Shown: positions 58,529-64,000 of the stretch, piece after piece
Layout of the letters: the number at the start of each line of letters is the position of its first letter
How positions within the stretch are numbered: position 1 is the first letter of the stretch
NCBI GenBank assembly: GCA_044359955.1
Contig: JBIKLF010000006.1
Coordinates: forward strand, 66,844-130,843
Source of the DNA: JACTMZ01 sp044359955
Lineage (GTDB): Bacteria; Verrucomicrobiota; Verrucomicrobiia; Chthoniobacterales; JACTMZ01
Length of the DNA stretch: 64,000 nucleotides
Direction of reading: 5' to 3'
Program-made: the position numbers and the translations under genes
Notes under the pieces: model-generated
Database searches by the model: none
Told to the model about the DNA's origin: nothing
The model's input: only the letters and a program-made list of their open reading frames with translations

Positions 58529-60052
58529 TTATTTTTCGAAGATATAGCCTTCTTCACCGTGATCCACGGTGTCGAGACCTTCTCTCTCCTCATCCTGCGT
58601 CGGACGCAGACCGATGGTGAATTTGACCGCGAAGGCGATGATCGTGGTGGCAACCACCGAAAGAACGATGGTCAACGCGCATGCCTTGAGCTGGTTCATG
58701 ACGAGACCGTCCATCAGATTCATCGAGGCTAGGACCCCGTTCACCGCCGGGTCGGCAAACACCCCGGTCAGGATGGCCCCCAAGGTGCCGCCCACGGCGT
58801 GGATGCCGAAGGTGTCCAGCGCGTCGTCATAGCCGAGCGCCTTTTTCAGATAAACAACGGCGAAGAACGGAACGATACCGCCGAGCACACCCATGATGAC
58901 AGCGCTGGTCGGCGTGACGAATCCGGCACCCGGAGTGATCGTGACCAAACCGGCCACGATGCCGGAACAAAAGCCCAGCACGCTGGGTTTCCCACGAAGA
59001 ACCCATTCGAGCATGCCCCAGACGAAACCGGCCGTGGCGGCCGCGAGAACGGTGGTGGTGAAGGCGTTCGAAGCCAGGGCGTCCGAACCGAGCGCGGAGC
59101 CCGCGTTGAAGCCGAACCATCCGACAAAGAGCATGCCGGTGCCGATCATGACGAGAACCAACGAGTGCGGCGGCATCGGAACTTTGCCGAAGCCCAGACG
59201 CGGCCCGAGAATCATGCAGAGGACGAGGGCGCTCCAACCGGAGGACATGTGGACGACAGTGCCGCCGGCGAAGTCGATGGCCTTGATGCCGGCATCCGCG
59301 TTGAGCGGACCGCACATGAAGCCGTTAACCGCCCAGACCATGTGAGCCAGCGGGAAATAAACGACGAACATCCAAATGGCCGTGAAGAGAAGAACGGCCG
59401 AGAATTTCATCCGCTCCGCGGTCGCTCCGAAAATGAGCGCCGGAGTGATGATCGCGAAGGACAATTGGAACATGGCCCACATGTAGTCGGAGATCCAGTA
59501 GTAGCCCGCTCCGACATTGCCCGGAGCCATGCCTGTGAAGAACCGCTGCGCAGTATCGCCGATGAAGGCGTTGCCGCCGGAGAAGGTGAGGCTGTAGCCG
59601 ACAGCCCACCAAAGAATGGTGACGAGGCCGGCGATGCCCAGACACGATGCAAGGACCGAGAGCACGTTCTTCGAGCGAACCAGACCGCCGTAGAACAGCG
59701 CCAACCCGGGCAGCGTCATGAACAGCACGAGAGCCGTGCTCATCATCTGCCAGGCATTGTGGCCGGGACCGGGGACTTTGATCTTCGAAGCGTCGCCGGA
59801 CGGCCGGTCTACGTTGTTGAAATAGGCCTCGATGTCGGCGACCCGGGCCTCGAGCGACGGTTCGCCGGACAGAGTTGCCTCTTCGACCGCAATAGTCACA
59901 GCTTCCGTGACAGTGCCTTCATCGGTTGTGACCGCCACAGCTTCGGTGACGGCGGTGACGGATTCCTGCGCCTGCAGCGGAAGCATCGCGAGAAGCGACA
60001 CCGCCAGCGTGAGCGACCAGAATCCCCATCGTGTTTTTTTGATCATGTTCAT
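58529..60052 (-). CDS. amtB: Ammonium transporter AmtB with exported N-terminal extension
   Basis: Trimeric ammonium channel of the inner membrane. It has 507 aa from MNMIKKTRWGFWSLTLAVSL. A signal peptide is followed by about 70 residues rich in Thr, Val and Glu and a short helix (SLEARVADIEAYFNNVDRPS). The transporter core starts near residue 95 (NAWQMMSTALVLFMTLPGLA). Landmarks are GLVRSKNVLSVLA, the phenylalanine gate area, DFAGGTVVHMSSGWSALVLC (pore His) and the second His in DTFGIHAVGGTLGAILTGVF. The extension is absent from E. coli AmtB. It is transcribed with glnB. Confidence 0.94.
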   Translation of the reverse strand: MNMIKKTRWGFWSLTLAVSLLAMLPLQAQESVTAVTEAVAVTTDEGTVTEAVTIAVEEATLSGEPSLEARVADIEAYFNNVDRPSGDASKIKVPGPGHNAWQMMSTALVLFMTLPGLALFYGGLVRSKNVLSVLASCLGIAGLVTILWWAVGYSLTFSGGNAFIGDTAQRFFTGMAPGNVGAGYYWISDYMWAMFQLSFAIITPALIFGATAERMKFSAVLLFTAIWMFVVYFPLAHMVWAVNGFMCGPLNADAGIKAIDFAGGTVVHMSSGWSALVLCMILGPRLGFGKVPMPPHSLVLVMIGTGMLFVGWFGFNAGSALGSDALASNAFTTTVLAAATAGFVWGMLEWVLRGKPSVLGFCSGIVAGLVTITPGAGFVTPTSAVIMGVLGGIVPFFAVVYLKKALGYDDALDTFGIHAVGGTLGAILTGVFADPAVNGVLASMNLMDGLVMNQLKACALTIVLSVVATTIIAFAVKFTIGLRPTQDEEREGLDTVDHGEEGYIFEK

Positions 60053-60329
60053 GAGTTGTTGTTTTTGCACCGGCCGCCTGCGACCCCGCGACGCCTCGCC
60101 GGTGTGGCGAGGTGGAGCGGGGATGGGCAAACTACCGGTAAGCCCCATTGAGCAACCCCCGTGCCAAGTCCGCCCGTCCCAGTGTCGGAGAAATCTCCTG
60201 CCTGCCGGTGGATAAATTCCACCACCCAGGCCGGGGCAGAGACTGGCGATATTTAGACACACCCGCCGCACATTCCCCGATCCTCCCCAGCGAGGGACAT
60301 CTCGCCCAGCCGCCCGGGACCCTTTACTG

Positions 60330-61066
60330 TCTCTCTCCCAACGCCGTCCGACCAATCCCCGCGCATCCTCGCCCGCGTCTTCGCCTACCTCCGCCGCTAT
60401 CCGCTGCTCGCCGCGGCCACCCTGCTTTGCGCGCTCGGCGCCTCCGTTATGGTCGTCATCTTTCCGGTCGTCACCCAACGCATCATCGACGATGTGCTGC
60501 GCGGCGGCAAACGGACGCGCTCTGGCCGATGATCGCGCTCGCGGCCTTCGGCTTCTTCGCCCAGGACGGACTCAACACCCTGCGCATTCTCCTCAACAAC
60601 ACCTTCGAACAAAAAGTCCTCTTCGATCTGCGCAGCGATCTTTACGGACGGCTCCAATCTCTCCCCCTCACCTGGTTCGACCACCGCGCCACCGGCGACA
60701 TCATGACCCGCGTGGTCGAGGACGTCGGCAACGTCGAACGTGTCCTCATCGACGGCATTGAACAAGGCGCCGTCGCCATCCTGCAGATCGCCGTCGTCTT
60801 CGGTCTCATGCTCTCGTGGAGTCCCGCCCTCGCACTCTGCGCGCTTACTCCCGTCCCTTTCCTCATCGCCGGCGCCCTCGCCTACACCCTCACGGCCGGC
60901 CAACGCTACGGAGTGCAACGCCGCGCCGCCTCCGATCTCAACTCCCTCCTGCACGACAACCTCGACGGCATCCGCCAAATCAAAGGCTACGCCCGCGAAA
61001 CCGCCGAACACGAACGCTTCAACACCACGAGCGAAAAGCTCCGCCAAACCACCCGCGCCAACAGAT
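60330..61066 (+). pseudogene. Truncated and frameshifted ABC exporter (transmembrane domain only)
   Basis: Two adjacent frames encode the beginning of a type 1 ABC exporter. The first reads ILARVFAYLRRYPLLAAATL, then VVIFPVVTQRIIDDVLRGGK, and stops by frameshift near 60510 at TGA 60530. The second continues DALWPMIALAAFGFFAQDGL, then DLRSDLYGRLQSLPLTWFDH and RATGDIMTRVVEDVGNVERV. The transmembrane domain breaks off after RQIKGYARETAEHERF near 61066; the ATPase domain is missing and no start codon is evident. It is therefore a dead fragment. Related exporters move lipid A or lipids. It lies next to an insertion-sequence relic, which probably caused the loss. Confidence 0.8.
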
Positions 61067-61345
61067 CAAAAAATTCCCCTGCCCCCATCCCGCCAACCCC
61101 ACCCACACCCCAAGTGGTCATTTTTCAACACCCGCAGAAGGCCCGTGGGCCATCCTGCAAAGCGGCAACCAATTTTTACGGCCTTCCAGCGGCTTGGCCT
61201 GAACGATGCTCCTTTTCCTAAAGCCGTCGTTGAAAGTTGAGGGACTGAGTAGGAGCGACTTTCATCATCAGCCTGACTCACGCTTAACCCAAGTTCCGCA
61301 GTTAGAAAGACCGTTTTATTGATTTGCAGTCACTTGCGTGGATTT

Positions 61346-61680
61346 TCAGGTGTTTTTCTCCACTACATTTTGGACAAGTTTGGAGCCCTTGGGCAGGCGG
61401 AGGCCGAGGTGGGTGAGCAGGAGGGCGACATCGGCGTCGGGCTTGGCCACGGTGCGCAGGCGCAGGGTGAGCACGCGTTCGGCGCGTTTGACCGGGACGG
61501 TGACATCCATGGAATGGATGGTGGAGAAGGCGGCGACGACTTTGCGGGCACTGGAGCCGAGGCTTTTGGATTGCATCCACATTTCCAACGACCGCCACAG
61601 GGCCAGGCTCAAAAAGCAGATGAGCAGATGGGCTTCGACCCGGTCGGTTTTTTGATGATCGATCGGGCGCGACCTTCAGG
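61346..61680 (-). pseudogene. C-terminal remnant of an IS1634-like transposase
   Basis: The minus-strand frame from about 61680 down to 61346 reads RPIDHQKTDRVEAHLLICFL, then SLALWRSLEMWMQSKSLGSS, a pattern typical of the C-terminal part of IS4-superfamily (IS1634-type) DDE transposases (YREK-like area and the EAHLLICFL segment). It ends in GSKLVQNVVEKNT and a stop. The N-terminal domains and catalytic acidic residues are missing, and no start codon is needed to explain the frame. The stretch between the ABC pseudogene and here (61067-61345) shows no gene; CCCAAGTTCCGCAG near 61288-61301 may be the IS end. Confidence 0.65.
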
Positions 61681-61759
61681 TTATGAGCGTGACGGGTTGT
61701 CAGATTGTAGATCGTCGTCTGCGCTATTCATTAAAATGGAAATGCGGATAATCTTCATC

Positions 61760-61789
61760 TTGACTGACCCGCACATCATACAACATATT
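61760..61789 (+). promoter_or_regulatory. hipB: Candidate hipBST promoter
   Basis: TTGACT at 61760-61765 matches a -35 box. CATATT at 61784-61789 (18-nt spacer) or ACATAT at 61783-61788 (17-nt spacer) are -10 candidates. With either, transcription would begin within a few nucleotides of the hipB GTG at 61797, giving a leaderless or near-leaderless message. Confidence 0.4.
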
Positions 61790-61796
61790 CATTGCA

Positions 61797-62048
61797 GTGA
61801 ATTCGCAGCTTTCCCAACAGAATGTAGGGACCGTGATCCGTCAGCGCCGTATGGATCTGGGTGTTTCGCAGCAGGAGCTGGCCGAGTTGGCTGGCCTGAG
61901 CGTGCACAGCTTGAGCAACATTGAGACCGGCAAGGGAAATCCGACGCTCGCCGTGATGGACAAGCTTCTCCAAGTGCTCGGCTTAGATTTGCACTTTCGA
62001 GCGGCCGAGAACCGCGCCATCGCGCCCTCCTCTCCTCTCCCTCCATGA
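61797..62048 (+). CDS. hipB: HipB-type antitoxin/repressor of a HipBST system
   Basis: An 83-aa DNA-binding protein that starts at GTG (MNSQLSQQNVGTVIRQRRMD). The Xre-type helix-turn-helix is LGVSQQELAELAGLSVHSLS followed by NIETGKGNPTLAVMDKLLQV, typical of HipB. The C-terminal tail is Pro/Ser-rich. In HipBST systems HipB represses its own operon and may also contribute to toxin neutralisation. It overlaps hipS by 4 nt. Confidence 0.88.
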   Translation: MNSQLSQQNVGTVIRQRRMDLGVSQQELAELAGLSVHSLSNIETGKGNPTLAVMDKLLQVLGLDLHFRAAENRAIAPSSPLPP

Positions 62049-62374
62049 AGACCCGGCGTGGCGAGGTTCTCATCAACGGCACAGTCTGCGGCTTGATCGA
62101 AGAGACCGCCGCGGGCTTCAGCTTTGCTTATCGTCCGGATTACCTCGCCCGGCCTTCGGCCGTGTCGGTGAGTTTGACCCTCCCTTGTCGCGCCGAGCCC
62201 TACGAAGCACCGGTTCTTTTTCCGTTTTTCTCGGGTCTGCTCGCCGAGGGGACATTACGGGAGATGCAATGTCGCATGTTCAAGCTCGATGAAAACGACG
62301 ACTTCGGCCTGCTGTTGACCTCGGCGGGCGGCGATGTGATTGGGGCCGTGTCGGTCAGACCACCAAACACATGA
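62045..62374 (+). CDS. hipS: HipS antitoxin (HipA N-subdomain-1-like)
   Basis: A 109-aa protein corresponding to the N-terminal subdomain of HipA-type kinases but encoded as a separate chain. Landmarks are GEVLINGTVCGLIEETAAGF (beta strand start), FSFAYRPDYLARPSAVSVSL (YxxxYL region), and PVLFPFFSGLLAEGTLREMQ, typical of the HipA N-terminal domain. In E. coli O127 HipS is the antitoxin that neutralises HipT; the length there (about 105 aa) is similar. It overlaps hipB and hipT by 4 nt each (ATGA), so expression is coupled. Confidence 0.85.
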   Translation: MKTRRGEVLINGTVCGLIEETAAGFSFAYRPDYLARPSAVSVSLTLPCRAEPYEAPVLFPFFSGLLAEGTLREMQCRMFKLDENDDFGLLLTSAGGDVIGAVSVRPPNT

Positions 62375-63372
62375 ACATCCCCGACGGCCTCTGCTTGTCC
62401 ACGCTCAAGGCGATCAAGGGCTCCGGCTTCTCGGCATCCGCGCGCCGCCATTTATGGTCCGGGCAAAAAGTGCCGCGCGTGCTACCCTTCAGCCGGGAAA
62501 CTTTTCAGGCCTTCCGCGGTGAGAATGCCGGCCGGATGTCGCTTTCCGGCGTGCAGGAAAAAATTTCCCTCCGCCTCTCCGTCGGGGTGCTCGCACCCGC
62601 GACGGCCGGGGGCACCCATCTGCTCAAGCCCGTGCCGCGGGCCTGGGCCCACACGCTTGAGTTGCCGCACGACGTGCCGGCCAACGAGCACGTGACCATG
62701 CAGATCGCTGCGCAGGTTTTCAAAATGCCCGTGGCGGCCTGCGGACTCGTGTTCTTTCCCGACGGCGAGCCCGCCCTCATCGTGCGGCGGTTCGACCGCG
62801 ACCCGGAGAGCGGCCGCCCCTTGCGCCAGGAGGACTTTTGCCAACTCGCAGGACTCAGCGCCACCACCGCCGGACGCAACTTCAAATACGAAGGAAGCTA
62901 CGAGCAATGTGGCACCATCCTGCGCCGGTATTGCCCGGCATGGCGGGTCGAGGTCAGGAAGCTCTTCCGCCAGATTCTTTTCAATTACGTCATCGGCAAC
63001 GGCGACGCCCACCTCAAGAATTTTTCCCTCCTCGAGAGCCGTTTCGGGGACCACACGCTCAGCCCCGCTTACGACTTGGTCTGCACCTCGCTGCACCTGC
63101 CTCACGAAACACGCCTGGCGCTCGATCTGTTCGCCGATGAGCACGAAACGCCGTTTCAATCGGCCAACGGTTTTGCAGGACGTCCCGATTTTCTGGAATT
63201 GGCGGGGCGCTTCGGGCTGCCGGCCGCCCAAGCCGCCGCCTGGCTCGACGAAATTCCGGCGCGCCGTGAAGCCATGGTTGCGCTCGTCGGACGCTCCCTG
63301 CTCTCGAGGGAGGCTAAAACGAGGTATCAGGCCATCATCAACGACCGCTTGGCGGCCTTGGATGCTGGTTGA
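62371..63372 (+). CDS. hipT: HipT serine/threonine kinase toxin
   Basis: A 333-aa kinase lacking the N-terminal subdomain carried by HipS. The Gly-rich loop contains Ser57-Leu58-Ser59 (GRMSLSGVQEKISLRL), the same positions as the SIS autophosphorylation motif Ser57/Ser59 of E. coli HipT. The catalytic loop is NYVIGNGDAHLKNFSLL (Asp, Asn), and the DFG-equivalent Asp is in LSPAYDLVCTS. In E. coli HipT phosphorylates tryptophanyl-tRNA synthetase and stops translation. The length of E. coli HipT (335 aa) agrees. The gene is intact. Confidence 0.88.
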   Translation: MNIPDGLCLSTLKAIKGSGFSASARRHLWSGQKVPRVLPFSRETFQAFRGENAGRMSLSGVQEKISLRLSVGVLAPATAGGTHLLKPVPRAWAHTLELPHDVPANEHVTMQIAAQVFKMPVAACGLVFFPDGEPALIVRRFDRDPESGRPLRQEDFCQLAGLSATTAGRNFKYEGSYEQCGTILRRYCPAWRVEVRKLFRQILFNYVIGNGDAHLKNFSLLESRFGDHTLSPAYDLVCTSLHLPHETRLALDLFADEHETPFQSANGFAGRPDFLELAGRFGLPAAQAAAWLDEIPARREAMVALVGRSLLSREAKTRYQAIINDRLAALDAG

Positions 63373-63394
63373 TCTGCGGTCCCGTCGCGTCCGT

Positions 63395-63604
63395 TCATGG
63401 CCACGCCTCCTCGGCCGCCATCGCCTCCTCGCGAGCGCGGGCCTCCCAGTATTCGGCCTCGGCTTGGGCGATGGCCTCCCACTTGTCCATCTCACTGCGC
63501 AGGCTCTCCACCTGCGCCACGGTGCGCCGCCATGGCAATACCGCGCAGCGTTTGCGGCACGCGGTCGGGATTTGCAGATGCAGCCGCAGGATTTGCTCCC
63601 GCAT
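63395..63604 (-). CDS. Possible small protein with charged C-terminal helix
   Basis: A 69-aa frame on the minus strand from MREQILRLHLQIPTACRKRC. The C-terminal half (VESLRSEMDKWEAIAQAEAE, then YWEARAREEAMAAEEAWP) is a plausible Ala/Glu-rich helix. There is no family match and no clear ribosome-binding site. A shadow frame cannot be excluded because the region is GC-rich. Confidence 0.3.
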   Translation of the reverse strand: MREQILRLHLQIPTACRKRCAVLPWRRTVAQVESLRSEMDKWEAIAQAEAEYWEARAREEAMAAEEAWP

Positions 63605-63809
63605 GGCCGTGTTGGGCCGCCTGCGCATCGCGGATACCAAACTCGGCTTACCCAACAGTGCACGGGCTCGAGAAAAATTATTCGGCCGAGCGTTGCGCGT
63701 GAGAACATTCAGGACCGGCAACGAGGGGCACCGAGCCGGAACCATGCAGAAGCCGCGGCCATGGACGGGCTTTGGCAGAAGGAAATGTGTTTCGACTTTC
63801 GTTCAGAGG

Positions 63810-63873
63810 GTAGGGACGAGCGGCCCGCTCGTCCGGTCCCCAACCAACGGACGCGCGAGCCGCGCGTCCCTAC
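63810..63873. repeat. Dispersed double-hairpin palindromic repeat, copy 3
   Basis: A 64-nt element bounded by GTAGGG and CCCTAC. The left hairpin is GACGAGCGG-CCCGCTCGTC, the right GACGCGCG-AGC-CGCGCGTC. It lies downstream of the hipBST operon. The rest of the gap 63373-64000 holds the doubtful small frame at 63395-63604, the paired repeat at 63914-63986 and nothing else I can support. Confidence 0.7.
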
Positions 63874-63913
63874 CTAAGCCGTAAAACTTCAGAAGGGGCG
63901 AGGATTCGAGAAG

Positions 63914-63986
63914 GGCACCGACGGCGAGGACGCCGCCGCGACAATGTCGTCTGGAGGTGTAGCAGCGGTGTCCTCACCGTCGCATC
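63914..63986. repeat. Inverted pair of TGTAGCAGCGGTGTCC-type repeats
   Basis: The plus-strand copy (63958-63986) reads TGTAGCAGCGGTGTCCTC, then ACCGTCGCATCC. The minus-strand copy (63943-63914) reads TGTCGCGGCGGCGTCCTC, then GCCGTCGGTGCC. Both contain a small hairpin around TCCTC. The head-to-head layout is like the pair at 44263-44348, and the TGTAGC start links them to the hairpins at 4154 and 55063. Confidence 0.55.
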
Positions 63987-64000
63987 CTTTTCTCCGCTGG

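Noticed and set aside
1..64000. CRISPR arrays, rRNA and tRNA genes, prophage
   Set aside because: No regularly spaced direct repeats, no rRNA sequence, no recognisable tRNA cloverleaf and no phage structural genes were seen. tRNAs were judged only by eye in the gaps.

Overview
The window is a GC-rich bacterial chromosome segment, most probably from the phylum Verrucomicrobiota (inference). The reasons are an LL-diaminopimelate aminotransferase (dapL) of the kind common in the PVC group and Chlamydiae, a ribosomal cluster lacking rpmD and rpsN at their usual places, DUF5069 and other proteins typical of the group, and many small palindromic extragenic repeats. I see no rRNA, tRNA or CRISPR array.

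Region 1 (1-17.1 kb, minus strand) is one str-S10-spc-alpha ribosomal cluster: rpsL, rpsG, fusA, rpsJ through rplO, secY, map, infA, rpmJ, rpsM, rpsK and the start of rpsD. Three oddities stand out. A gene for an exported coiled-coil protein is wedged between rpsS and rplV. A pair of palindromic repeats separates rplO from secY. A terminator-like hairpin lies in the rpsL leader. S11 also carries a long Ala/Lys-rich N-terminal extension.

Region 2 (17.1-38.3 kb) is housekeeping. It holds a tolB-pal-aminotransferase run, a degenerate FmdB-like protein, a DMT transporter, DUF5069, an RlmD-like methyltransferase, a TPR membrane protein and cysK. Next come a tightly overlapping acetyltransferase-nucleotidyltransferase-kinase-glgE operon and mutL. 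On the plus strand are a repeat-containing secreted or anchored protein, a MidA-like methyltransferase, DUF2071, a VOC dioxygenase, glycyl-tRNA synthetase, a LolD-like ATPase and an unknown exported protein.

Region 3 (38.4-41.6 kb) is a small accessory island. An intact sodB is followed by its terminator, a palindromic repeat, the first ~40 codons of a broken type I restriction hsdR, and an AbiEi/AbiEii-like abortive-infection pair. A decayed second copy of the sodB 3' end closes the island.

Region 4 (41.7-60.1 kb) has aroE, dapL, small lipoproteins, a frameshifted kinase-like gene, a Bax-inhibitor-1 family protein, xerD, purC and yajC-secDF. It continues with a manganese-type pyrophosphatase, rpsU, an SDR/epimerase gene whose start is overlapped by the rpsU terminator, the pxpA-pxpC-pxpB 5-oxoprolinase genes, and glnB-amtB.

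Region 5 (60.3-64 kb) is a decayed and mobile tail: a broken ABC exporter, an IS1634-like transposase remnant, then an intact three-gene hipB-hipS-hipT (HipBST) toxin-antitoxin operon and more palindromic repeats. The best candidates for new biology are the HipBST operon, the exported coiled-coil gene inside the S10 operon, the sodB-flanked AbiE island, the terminator hidden inside the epimerase gene, and the dispersed double-hairpin repeat family.
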